From: CAZVWQ01 sp964631275
GTDB taxonomy: Bacteria > Patescibacteriota > JACMRA01
DNA length: 44,184 nucleotides
Assembly (NCBI GenBank): GCA_964631275.1
Contig: CAZVWQ010000010.1
Coordinates: forward strand, 1-44,184
Direction: 5' to 3'
In this document: positions 24,929 through 32,296 of the stretch, piece after piece
Layout of the letters: every line of letters starts with the position of its first letter
Position numbering within the stretch: the stretch's first letter is position 1
The notes under the pieces: generated by a model
Told to the model about the DNA's origin: nothing
The model's database searches: none
What the model saw: the letters and a program-made list of their open reading frames with translations, nothing else
Position numbers and translations under genes: made by a program

Positions 24929-25177
24929 TAAAACCTATTTGAAACTAAAAATTAAGAAATTTTTGTAGTTGATTAAGATGTCTCAAAACCTATTTTTACT
25001 GTTGATTAACAGCTATTTAATGGGGTTAAAGTTTTGTAAATCTGAGTTATGGACAAGGCTATTTTAAACAAGAAAATCTAAAATAATAAGGTTAAAAGTA
25101 GTTCTAAATTAGAATTTTTGAAATAACTAAAAGTTAAAAATATCTGTTTTAGAGGATAAGTGATCAAATAGGTTTTA
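24929..25177 (-). mobile_element. Family C copy C3, interrupted by B3
   Basis: Its ends are a perfect 14-bp inverted repeat, TAAACCTATTTGA-type: left TAAAACCTATTTGA from 24929 and right TCAAATAGGTTTTA to 25177, each outermost dinucleotide being TA. The interior carries the family C blocks in minus orientation (AACTAAAAATTAAG, AAGAAAATCTAAAAT, GAATTTTTGAAATAACTAAA). It is split at 24974-25061 by a complete family B element. The segment 25178-25262 up to the next gene is plain AT-rich spacer. Confidence 0.75.
24974..25061 (-). mobile_element. Family B copy B3 nested in C3
   Basis: An 88-bp family B copy. On the minus strand it reads TA, GCCTTGTCCATAACTCAG, the core, GGTTTTGAGACATCT, TA. Removing it with one TA restores the family C sequence seen uninterrupted at 889-1062. 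Internally CTGTT-GATT-AACAG forms a short hairpin. Confidence 0.75.
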
Positions 25178-25262
25178 TATAAGTTAGATATATATTTTTA
25201 ATTAAGCTTATTAATATTATTTTGCCAGAGATAATTATTACAGGAGTCTCTAAATTATAAGG

Positions 25263-26765
25263 TTAAGGTAGGTAGTTGAGAGGATTCTGTTTGATTCCAT
25301 TTTTGCGTACTTCAAAGTGAAGATGAGTACCAAAACAAAGTCCAGTACAACCCATACGACCAATAGATTGACCTTGTTTTACACTTTGACCTTCTCCAAC
25401 ATAAATTTCTGACATGTGTGCATAAAGTGTCTGTAAGCCATTATCATGGTTAACTAAAACTGCTAGTCCATAACCACTAATAGAGTATCTATAAACAGCA
25501 GCTACAGTTCCGTTTTGTACAGAAAAAATAGCTGGAGCAGAAGGGTTAGCAATATCACAGGCTATATGACTACCAACTACGCATCTAGTTATACTACCTG
25601 TTGTTGGCCAAATAAACCCAGCAGTAGCTTTTTGGGAAGAAACAGTTTGGACATAGGTCTGTCTTTCTGCTTTGGCTAGAGCATCTTCTCTAGCTTTTCT
25701 AGCTTCTTCAGCTTTTCTTAGATTAGTTTTTCTCTGTTCTTCTTCTTCGTTGTATTTAGTTATACTCTCAAAATCTTCAGTCGGTAAAAATACATAACTA
25801 TCTTTATCAAATCTTCCATCTTTAAGTATTTGTTCGTTTTCTTGTTTAATCAAATTTTTATCAATTTTGTATATATCAGATAAATCTTCGGCTGAGATTT
25901 CACTTTCAACCTTATAAATATATCCGTTAGCCCAAGGAATTAGAATTTTTTCTGGTAACTCATAAGCACCTTCATCGATCCCATTGTTATAAGCAATAGT
26001 CTCTATCTTAACTCCATAGCTTTCAGCTAAAGAATCCAAAGTTTCAGTAGGTTTAGTTTCATGAATTATAACTCTGTCTAATAATAATATATCTCTTTGA
26101 TTTGCCTCTTGATTGATCAAACTAAGAGCTACGATTTTATTAGAATCTATGGTCGAGATTGTTGATTCTTGAGCGTATAAAGTTTTACTTTCTAGAGTTT
26201 TACTCAAAGCACTTCCAGTTGATCCTGGAGCAGAATAAACCATTGCTGCAAAATTCAAAACACCCAAAACAACAACTACAATTCCAGCTAAGTACATTTT
26301 TTGAAAAATTCCAAAAACTCTATAAAGAATATCAAAAATAGAAGAAATAGCCTTAATTATTTCTAAACGAGTATTAAACCACCAAAGAGATCTAGTACTA
26401 GCATCAAAAATAATAGCTAAATATTCTTTAATACTTCTATAAATATGTCTAATCGTAGCTGGTAAATTATCTAAAAATTCTAACGTTGAAGTAGCCAGAA
26501 GATAAGCTTGGTAAACTGTATTATTAACTATTTCAAAGAAAAAGCTCCAAAGACAAATCATAATTACTTTGCTCGAATATAAGAGATCAGCAAGACTACT
26601 AGCTGGGTCGTTAGCTAGATAACTGTCATAATCTTGATTTACCTGATTAGATTTATTATTAGCAATCAAAACAAAATTAGGCTTATAGATACTACTATCT
26701 ATGAGCTCATTATCTCTTTTTATTGTTATGTTTTGTTTAGAAATGTCTATAGTTTGTGAAGACAT
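25263..26765 (-). CDS. Membrane-anchored M23 peptidase with LysM domains, 500 aa
   Basis: Probable wall hydrolase of the NlpD/EnvC-like style. From the ATG at 26765 (MSSQTIDIS) the order is a cytoplasmic N-terminus, membrane-associated hydrophobic stretches (about 66-92 and 155-178), a LysM (about 230-278: ETLDSLAESYGVKIETIAYN), a second weaker LysM-like unit (about 282-328), a coiled coil (about 335-372, EEEEQRKTNLRKAEEARKA), and the M23 domain (about 385-500) with H400/D404 (HIACD), H450 (AHMSEIYV) and H481/H483 (THLHFEV). Zinc ligands are complete, so it should be active, unlike the degenerate EnvC/NlpD activators. I rejected the upstream TTG at 26831 because it sits at the predicted transcription start. 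The C-terminus is homologous to the domain at 12.3 kb. Confidence 0.93.
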   Translation of the reverse strand: MSSQTIDISKQNITIKRDNELIDSSIYKPNFVLIANNKSNQVNQDYDSYLANDPASSLADLLYSSKVIMICLWSFFFEIVNNTVYQAYLLATSTLEFLDNLPATIRHIYRSIKEYLAIIFDASTRSLWWFNTRLEIIKAISSIFDILYRVFGIFQKMYLAGIVVVVLGVLNFAAMVYSAPGSTGSALSKTLESKTLYAQESTISTIDSNKIVALSLINQEANQRDILLLDRVIIHETKPTETLDSLAESYGVKIETIAYNNGIDEGAYELPEKILIPWANGYIYKVESEISAEDLSDIYKIDKNLIKQENEQILKDGRFDKDSYVFLPTEDFESITKYNEEEEQRKTNLRKAEEARKAREDALAKAERQTYVQTVSSQKATAGFIWPTTGSITRCVVGSHIACDIANPSAPAIFSVQNGTVAAVYRYSISGYGLAVLVNHDNGLQTLYAHMSEIYVGEGQSVKQGQSIGRMGCTGLCFGTHLHFEVRKNGIKQNPLNYLP

Positions 26766-26837
26766 ATTGAATGTTAATTCTGATTTTTTTTGAGTCAGAA
26801 CTAAGAAAATAAATAAAAAGACGACTTGCAAGTAAAT

Positions 26838-26866
26838 ATTTTAAAACATTAAAAATTTATTGTCAA
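26838..26866 (-). promoter_or_regulatory. Promoter for LysM/M23 gene
   Basis: On the minus strand TTGACA (26866-26861), a 17-bp spacer and TAAAAT (26843-26838). The start would be near 26831, which fixes the coding start at the ATG 26765 and leaves a ~65-nt leader. Confidence 0.75.
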
Positions 26867-27245
26867 AAAACAACCTTTTTTTAATATAGTTTTTACTAAA
26901 AACTGACCAATTAGTCTGTATTTTTAGGACTTACCGACTATTTAGTCAAATATTACTAAAAGTTAATTTAGTTAAAAAATGTTAACAAAAATTGTCAATT
27001 AATAAAAATTAGTCTAAATCCTATCTTTAAGATTAATACTTAGATCAGAAGACTCTCTAAGAATTAGTTTGGTTATAAAAATTTTTAAAAATCTTGTTTT
27101 TAATTGAATAGGATATCCAGCAATAGTTTTGCATAAATTTAGAAATTTTATTTATAAAATAAGTAAAAAATAGGGTATTTTGTGAGTTATAAGGCAAGAT
27201 TATTTTTTTAAATAACAAATTTATTAACTATTATACTCCCCACAA
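26867..27245. other. AT-rich spacer with repeat fragments
   Basis: Part of a ~990-bp stretch without a sizeable gene. Near 27177-27205, TTTTGTGAGTTATAAGGCAA followed by GATTATT matches the left end of family B in reverse. Near 26915-26945 lies a weak relative of the AGTAGTC motif of the 13.5-kb region. No ORF is supported. Confidence 0.35.
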
Positions 27246-27653
27246 GATACCGCTACACAAAATTGTGTCTGATATAAAAAATTCAATTAACTCTTTATTG
27301 TCTGATACATGTCTACTCAAAATAAAACAAAAGCTACAAAGAATAAATTATCTTTTGAATCTCCTGATTCACTTCTAGATTACACCTTTACGGTAATTAA
27401 AGATTTTGAAGAAAGAAATTTATATGAAATATCCAATTCATGAGTAGACCTCCTGCACTGAAATTTTTATTCGTTTGGTTGAGTAAACAAAAAATTAGAA
27501 ATTGTAAGTTTTTAAAAATTCTGAATTATTGTTTTTAATTAGAGGTTAAACAGCTTTACTGCAAGAAGTATACTACTAAATGTAGCTTTAGTTAAGTATT
27601 TAAATACAAAATATAGTGGTGTCTACGGAAGCTTTGTTTTGTGTAGCGGTGTC
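27246..27653. repeat. 408-bp cassette bounded by 18-bp inverted repeats
   Basis: The left arm 27246-27263 (GATACCGCTACACAAAAT) is complementary to the right arm 27636-27653 at 16 of 18 positions. A second, inner 9-bp perfect inverted pair (GTCTACTCA at 27311-27319 and TGAGTAGAC at 27441-27449) brackets a 44-codon ORF. Sequence to the right (27654-27700) is unusually GC- and purine-rich for this genome (GTCTAGAGGAGATCTAGAG). No matching copy is evident elsewhere in the window. Confidence 0.55.
27309..27443 (+). CDS. Possible 44-residue protein inside inverted-repeat cassette
   Basis: An ATG-to-TGA frame: a basic start (STQNKTKATKNK), then an acidic, helix-prone part (SPDSLLDYTFTVIKDFEERN, then LYEISNS). 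It has no Shine-Dalgarno site. The composition is plausible for a small cytosolic protein and codons are mixed, but it is too short to be sure. It could be a remnant of a longer gene. No family is recognised. Confidence 0.3.
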   Translation: MSTQNKTKATKNKLSFESPDSLLDYTFTVIKDFEERNLYEISNS

Positions 27654-27760
27654 GTCTAGAGGAGATCTAGAGTAGTAGGTCTGGGAGGTAGAATAGAGTT
27701 GGATCAATAAAATGTAAATTTTAACTTAGGAAGTTGGTTGCTAACTAAAGTGAATCTTTA

Positions 27761-29344
27761 TTAATTAAATCTTTCTATGCCTTTGATTTGTTGATAATTA
27801 ACCAAGATCAAATTGTCGAGAGTGTTAATTTGTAAAGAATCAATATTTAGTTTTTGTTTATTATTAAGCCTAGGTTCCAAAGCGTCCTCAGTAAGCTCGA
27901 AAGCATTCTGTATACTTATGTAATCATAAAAAGTATGTTCATAAAAAGTATGTTCTTGAGTAAATTGTAATTCTTTCTGGGTAACTAAATTAAAACCCCA
28001 ATAGCCAAAACTTGGAATATATTGGACCAAAGGGTGTATATTTAGCTCTGGCATAGCTTTTTGGAGAGTTTTATTAATTGACCAAAAAACAGCTGGAGCA
28101 GCTAATATACTACTACTTTGAGTGATAAATTGACCATCCGAATCTAAACTTTGTTTTATTAATTTATAGAATTCTAAGGAATAAAGTTTAGCTGTTGTTG
28201 TGTCATCTGGATCAGGAAAATCAGCAATTATTAGATCAAAAAGTTGATTTTGATTTTGTAACCAAACCTGAGCATCTTGGTTATAAATATTAACTTTTGT
28301 GTGATTTAGTGAATTTTGATTTAGTGAAGTCAATAGAGTATTTTGACTTGCTAGTTTGGTAATTTCGGGATCTATATCTACAAGGCTAATAGATTCAATC
28401 TGATCTTCAAATTTTAATAATTCTCGCACAGCCATACCATCACCTCCGCCGAGTACGGCTATTTTTAGGTTGTTTTCATTAACCATTTGAGCCATAGAAG
28501 GAAAAACCAAAGTCTCGTGGTAACGATATTCATCTAAAGAGTTGAGTTGAATATTTCCGTTTAAATAAAGTCTTGTTCGGTCTGATTGCTTGGTAATTAC
28601 GATTCTTTGATATTGAGTTTGCTTAGAATAAACAATAGGATCTCTATAAAATTTAGATTCAGCAAAGTTATAAATTTGAGAACTAAAAATCACCCCGACT
28701 AGCAAAAAAAACAAAATTGACAGCAACCTAAAAATAACAATTTTTTTGTTATTAATAATTTTCCAAAAAATCCAAAGACTTAAAAAAGCCATACATAAGT
28801 TTAGGATTCCAACTAAAAAACTCAGCCTAACTAATCCAAAATAAGGTAAAAGAACCAGTGGAAAAAGAAGTGAAGCTAATAAACCTCCAAAATAATCAAA
28901 ACTTAAAATCTCGGCAATTATGTTTTTTAATGGTGATTTTTTGAAATAATCTGTATTTAGAAGTCTAGTTAATATAGGAATTTCTAGGCCAGATAGAAGA
29001 CCGATTAAAAAAGTTAAAAAAACTTGAGCCAAACGAAAGTAGGTAGTGTATCCAATGGCTAAATAAATTAATATTACCGAAAACCCTCCAACCAAAGCTA
29101 ACATACTTTCAGTATCCAAAAATCTTTTAGCTAGGTTTTTATCTGATATAAACTTACTAGCGTAAGAGCCAGTTCCAAGACCAGCTAAGAACAAACCAAC
29201 AGAAATAGAAAAAGATAAAACAGAGTTGCCAGTTAAGTTAGAAACTGCTGTGGAAATTAATAATTCATAGGTCAAAGAACAGACAGAGACAATAAAAACT
29301 TCCACCAAAAGTAGAATTGGTTTTGGATTTTTAGTTTTTGTCAT
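27761..29344 (-). CDS. speE: Membrane-bound polyamine aminopropyltransferase (SpeE-like)
   Basis: Residues 1-225 hold about seven membrane helices. Residues ~235-480 are a spermidine-synthase fold: YQRIVI, LNGNIQ, DEYRYHE (271-277), nucleotide-binding GGGDG (299-303), LVDIDPE with D323, and the catalytic-loop equivalent IADFPDPDDTTTAKLYS, followed by GQFITQSSS. The family moves an aminopropyl group from decarboxylated AdoMet to a diamine. The DFPDPD loop, in place of the soluble enzymes' D-x-TDP-x-GP, is typical of the membrane class, whose true acceptor is uncertain. Two in-frame 15-bp-period duplications occur (EHTFY twice near the C-terminus, and SLNQNSLN). It lies 340 bp downstream of the DUF350 gene, with repeat C4 in between. 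No AdoMet decarboxylase is in the window. Confidence 0.88.
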   Translation of the reverse strand: MTKTKNPKPILLLVEVFIVSVCSLTYELLISTAVSNLTGNSVLSFSISVGLFLAGLGTGSYASKFISDKNLAKRFLDTESMLALVGGFSVILIYLAIGYTTYFRLAQVFLTFLIGLLSGLEIPILTRLLNTDYFKKSPLKNIIAEILSFDYFGGLLASLLFPLVLLPYFGLVRLSFLVGILNLCMAFLSLWIFWKIINNKKIVIFRLLSILFFLLVGVIFSSQIYNFAESKFYRDPIVYSKQTQYQRIVITKQSDRTRLYLNGNIQLNSLDEYRYHETLVFPSMAQMVNENNLKIAVLGGGDGMAVRELLKFEDQIESISLVDIDPEITKLASQNTLLTSLNQNSLNHTKVNIYNQDAQVWLQNQNQLFDLIIADFPDPDDTTTAKLYSLEFYKLIKQSLDSDGQFITQSSSILAAPAVFWSINKTLQKAMPELNIHPLVQYIPSFGYWGFNLVTQKELQFTQEHTFYEHTFYDYISIQNAFELTEDALEPRLNNKQKLNIDSLQINTLDNLILVNYQQIKGIERFN

Positions 29345-29473
29345 TAGTTGTATTTATTTTCTTACAAAAGACACTATGCCTAAGTAGTCAATTTTTATGC
29401 TTAGTTAAATTTAAAAATATAAATTTTGAAAGTGAGCTAAATATAACTTATCTAAGTTTAGTGTGAAAATCCT

Positions 29474-29652
29474 TAGAACCCATTTAAAATTTTTTACCAA
29501 TTTAAAGTAAAAATCAAAGAAATTATTTGTGGTTAATTTTGAATAAGAAAATCTAAAATACTAGGTTAAAAAGAATTCTAAATTACAATTTTTGAAATAA
29601 CTAAAACTTAAAAATGCTTGTTTTAAACGAACAAGTAGCCAAATAGATTCTA
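29474..29652 (-). mobile_element. Family C repeat, copy C4
   Basis: A 179-bp uninterrupted copy bounded by TA. Its termini GAACCCATTT and (complement) GAATCTATTT form an inverted repeat, and internal blocks AAGAAAATCTAAAATAC and CAATTTTTGAAATAACTAAA are conserved. It fills over half of the gap between the DUF350 and speE-like genes and may separate what was one operon. Confidence 0.75.
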
Positions 29653-29684
29653 TAGTTAGCCCTATATTTTATAAAGATTTTTAT

Positions 29685-29993
29685 TTAAGGAGACAAAATA
29701 ACCATGCCAATAATTATAGCAATAGATAAAAGAAAAAGGCCTTTGAAAACCCCTACAGCTAGGTTATTTTTTTTAAAGATTTCAGCTTCTATGTCTACAG
29801 GAATTAACCAGTCAATAAATTTATAGGCAATAAAAAGTATTATTGAACCTAAAAGTGAATAGCTAATCACAGAAATAAAAATAGTTATTGGCCTGCCATT
29901 TTCTAATACTTCAGTTTGTTCTAACATCATTAACCCAAAACTTATAATAAAACCTACAAATATAGATAGATTTTTAAGATATTTAATTTTCAT
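29685..29993 (-). CDS. DUF350 (YjfL-type) membrane protein, 102 aa
   Basis: A small integral membrane protein with three helices (about 8-25, 36-62, 80-100). The signature of DUF350 is visible in the second half: KFIDWLIPVDIEAEIFKKNN, then LAVGVFKGLFLLSIAIIIGMVIL. Family members commonly sit beside polyamine-synthase-like, DUF4178 and PspA genes; I state this from general knowledge of the family and it should be checked. The start overlaps the end of the upstream DUF4178-like gene by 11 bp, indicating translational coupling. Biochemical function of the family is unknown. A role in envelope stress or in handling a modified lipid or polyamine is inference. Confidence 0.85.
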   Translation of the reverse strand: MKIKYLKNLSIFVGFIISFGLMMLEQTEVLENGRPITIFISVISYSLLGSIILFIAYKFIDWLIPVDIEAEIFKKNNLAVGVFKGLFLLSIAIIIGMVILSP

Positions 29994-31110
29994 ACTGGAG
30001 GGCTTTTAATTTTTCTTTAGTGTTTGAAAATAGAAAGTAAGTAGCTAAAATTGTCAAAGAAATAATAAATATACCAAAGACCCAAATACCTTTATCTAAG
30101 CCACCAGTATAAACGATTGTCTTAAAAGTTATTTTTTCTTGATTATTTGGAGTTTGGTTTTGGTTAATACTAGGATTAATTAGATCAGTCATTTCCGTTT
30201 GGCTTAATTTTATACTTATAGTGTGTGTTTGTTTAGTTTTAGTATAAAAATTATATCTTTCGGTAAATCGCTTGTATTCTAGGCCAAATTTTTCTTCAAT
30301 TGTTTCTTTAGTTACTTCGTTTTCAGAAACTACAATTTTACTGTCAAAGTTTATTCGTTTACTTGGATTTTTATCTACTTCAGTTATTAATCTAAACCTA
30401 TAAAACTGGTTAGGTTCGGTTTCGTAATTAGCTAAAATTTGATATTCAGTATTAGGATTACTCAAGTCAAAAGTTATTTTTGATTCAGTAATTTTTTTGG
30501 TAGCTATTCTATTTAATATAGGATATCCAAACAACGAAATAATCAGAACTATACAAGAAATTATCAATAAATTTAAATTCAATTTACTTTGCTTTACTAA
30601 GTTAGCTTTTTTTGGGTTTTGTATTCTTAGAGTATTATAAAATATTCTAGGAAGTTCTTCTTTAGCAATAAATTTTGTTTCGAACCATTCTTCATAATTA
30701 TTATCAAAAATATCTTTAGAGTAGTTTTTGTTAGCCAGGCTATAATTATAATATTCAAAAGTCCTATAGTTTAAAAAATCAATCAAAGCCCTACCTTTAT
30801 ATTTTTTCATTCGGCCTTTACCTTTTTCGTTTAGAATCAGTTTAGGTTGATTAAGATCTGCAATTTCTTCTTTAGATAACTGTCGGCAATAATAAACCTC
30901 CTCTGCCTCAATTGCAAAATACCAAATTTGACCATTATTGGCTAAACAGTAATATTCATGGGTTTTGAATACTTTACCTAGTTCATTCCGATCTTCTAAA
31001 TATCTTGTATAATTAGGGATATAATCTACTTGACCATGCCCTAAAACCTCAAACCTAGTTTTATGATATTCGCCTCTAGCTCCTATAAACAAATATTTTT
31101 CGTAATTCAT
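29983..31110 (-). CDS. DUF4178-like N-terminal domain with two-helix membrane protein, 375 aa
   Basis: Residues ~5-75 resemble DUF4178, a small beta-rich domain: FIGARGEYHKTRFEVLGHG, then YYCLANNGQIWYFAIEAEEVYY. Residues ~75-165 are a charged linker domain. A membrane helix at about 176-198 (LNLLIISCIVLIISLFGYPI) leads to an extracytoplasmic beta-rich domain (~205-335) and a second helix at ~343-366 (WVFGIFIISLTILATYFLF). The C-terminus is short and basic. The domain call rests on pattern and on the company of DUF350 and an aminopropyltransferase, both known partners of DUF4178. It follows the 61-residue peptide gene by 9 bp and overlaps the DUF350 gene by 11 bp. Confidence 0.8.
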   Translation of the reverse strand: MNYEKYLFIGARGEYHKTRFEVLGHGQVDYIPNYTRYLEDRNELGKVFKTHEYYCLANNGQIWYFAIEAEEVYYCRQLSKEEIADLNQPKLILNEKGKGRMKKYKGRALIDFLNYRTFEYYNYSLANKNYSKDIFDNNYEEWFETKFIAKEELPRIFYNTLRIQNPKKANLVKQSKLNLNLLIISCIVLIISLFGYPILNRIATKKITESKITFDLSNPNTEYQILANYETEPNQFYRFRLITEVDKNPSKRINFDSKIVVSENEVTKETIEEKFGLEYKRFTERYNFYTKTKQTHTISIKLSQTEMTDLINPSINQNQTPNNQEKITFKTIVYTGGLDKGIWVFGIFIISLTILATYFLFSNTKEKLKALQYEN

Positions 31111-31119
31111 ATTGAATCT

Positions 31120-31305
31120 TTATTTACCACCAGATATGCCTCCGCTTCCACTATTAGAGTTAGCAGATTCAGCTCTGCTATTATAAGAACCAAAATCGAT
31201 AGGCTTATTACTAGTAAAAACATTATAGCTAAAAATCCTAGAAAGAATAGGTAAAGTAATCCCAGTTAAAAGTAATAAGCCGATAGTTGCAGTAGTAATT
31301 TTCAT
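31120..31305 (-). CDS. Small membrane peptide with Gly/Ser-rich tail, 61 aa
   Basis: One N-terminal hydrophobic segment (about 3-24, TTATIGLLLLTGITLPILSR) precedes a polar tail ending in NSNSGSGGISGGK. It could be an uncleaved anchor or a signal peptide. It is the first gene of a three-gene run with the DUF4178-like and DUF350 genes (spacing 9 bp, then an 11-bp overlap), which supports its being real despite its size. No family is recognised. Glycine/serine-rich C-termini occur in small partner proteins of this gene set elsewhere, but I cannot name one with certainty. Confidence 0.7.
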   Translation of the reverse strand: MKITTATIGLLLLTGITLPILSRIFSYNVFTSNKPIDFGSYNSRAESANSNSGSGGISGGK

Positions 31306-31416
31306 AAAACTTTTATTAAAAATAAACTAATTCAAATTTTTAATTTAGACAAGTAAACTAATATACTCTTTTTGGACTAATTATTTACATTGTACTTAAC
31401 TCATAAAGAAGTTTCT

Positions 31417-31500
31417 TATACTTTTGCTAATAGTTACATTATCCCTCAATAATTTATCTTAAATAAAGTATTATTTTCTTATGGAACATAATGGTTAGGC
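31417..31500 (+). repeat. Family A copy A4, decayed
   Basis: Starts TATACTTTTGCTAATAGTTA and keeps the ATCTTAAATAAAGTATTATT and TTCTTATG blocks. The right end is lost. It lies in the 439-bp gap (31306-31744) between the 61-residue peptide gene and gatC. The rest of the gap is AT-rich, with TTTTGGGATAAGATAA near 31667 recalling a family B end. Confidence 0.5.
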
Positions 31501-31744
31501 TTTAAACTTGATTAAATAGAGCTCTTGCATATCTCGAATAAAGGTTAAATCTAGGTTATGCCTTAGACCCTCTCATATTCAAAAAATATACTCAATCGGC
31601 TTTCAAAAAATTGTATACCAAGCTAGAGACCTTCCTATTTTTTAGTAAGAATTTTAAATTAGTTATTTTGGGATAAGATAATATCGTATATAGGTATCTA
31701 CGATCCAGTTTACTTAGTATGCTTTGATTTTTTTGTAAAACTTA

Positions 31745-32068
31745 CTACTCTACCACCTTAACTGGTAAAACTAACAAATCTCCTTGTTTTTTAGGAAAAT
31801 TACTAATAATATTTTGGCGAACTCGCTGATAACTGTCTTGGTCTTTACAGGCCTCATCTTCCCTCAAATCATCAATCGTACAAGTCGGAATAATATCTGT
31901 AGCCTCAACTCCAGAAACGTCGATCTCCTGCAATTCTTGAACATAGCTTAAGACAGAGTCTAACTTTTCAGCATATTCATTTAATTCTTTATCACTTAGG
32001 TCTTTGGATATTCTAGCTAGCAAAGCCATTTTTTTTACGGTTTGCTTGTTGATTTTAGCATTGGACAT
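31745..32068 (-). CDS. gatC: Asp-tRNA(Asn)/Glu-tRNA(Gln) amidotransferase subunit C
   Basis: The small subunit that braces GatA against GatB in the enzyme that amidates misacylated tRNAs. At 107 residues it is slightly long for the family (~95). It shows the N-terminal pattern INKQTVKKMALLARISKDLSDKEL, the central helix LDSVLSYVQELQEIDVSGVEATDI, then LREDE. The C-terminus (FPKKQGDLLVLPVKVVE) matches the conserved xxFxVPxVVE ending. gatA and gatB are not adjacent. It has a near-consensus promoter almost touching its start codon, which points to a near-leaderless mRNA. Confidence 0.93.
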   Translation of the reverse strand: MSNAKINKQTVKKMALLARISKDLSDKELNEYAEKLDSVLSYVQELQEIDVSGVEATDIIPTCTIDDLREDEACKDQDSYQRVRQNIISNFPKKQGDLLVLPVKVVE

Positions 32069-32080
32069 AAAACAAGGATT

Positions 32081-32110
32081 AGTATAAACTATACTAATTT
32101 AATTAGTCAA
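32081..32110 (-). promoter_or_regulatory. Promoter for gatC, near-leaderless
   Basis: On the minus strand TTGACT (32110-32105), an 18-bp spacer and TATACT (32086-32081). Only 12 bp separate the -10 from the ATG at 32068, so the 5' leader would be about 6 nt. Confidence 0.75.
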
Positions 32111-32253
32111 GAAAAATTTTGAACTTGCAAAAACAAAACTACAAAAAGCTAATTTTTTATTTATTGATGGTTATCTAAAAAATTATAATAAAGGTGATTG
32201 AAACCAAAATTTAGATTCCAAAAAAACTGAAATTTGCTTTGTGGTGAGTATAA

Positions 32254-32283
32254 ATTGGTAAAAAATTTCAAACAGATTCTGTA
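32254..32283 (+). repeat. Family C right-end fragment, C6
   Basis: TTGGTAAAAAATTTCAAACA then GATTCT matches the right end of family C. It ends 13 bp from the ftsX stop codon. Confidence 0.5.
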
Positions 32284-32296
32284 TTTATCAATTTTG

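Noticed and set aside
26766..26831. Upstream TTG start for the LysM/M23 gene
   Set aside because: It coincides with the predicted transcription start of a near-consensus promoter, so it would not be translated.
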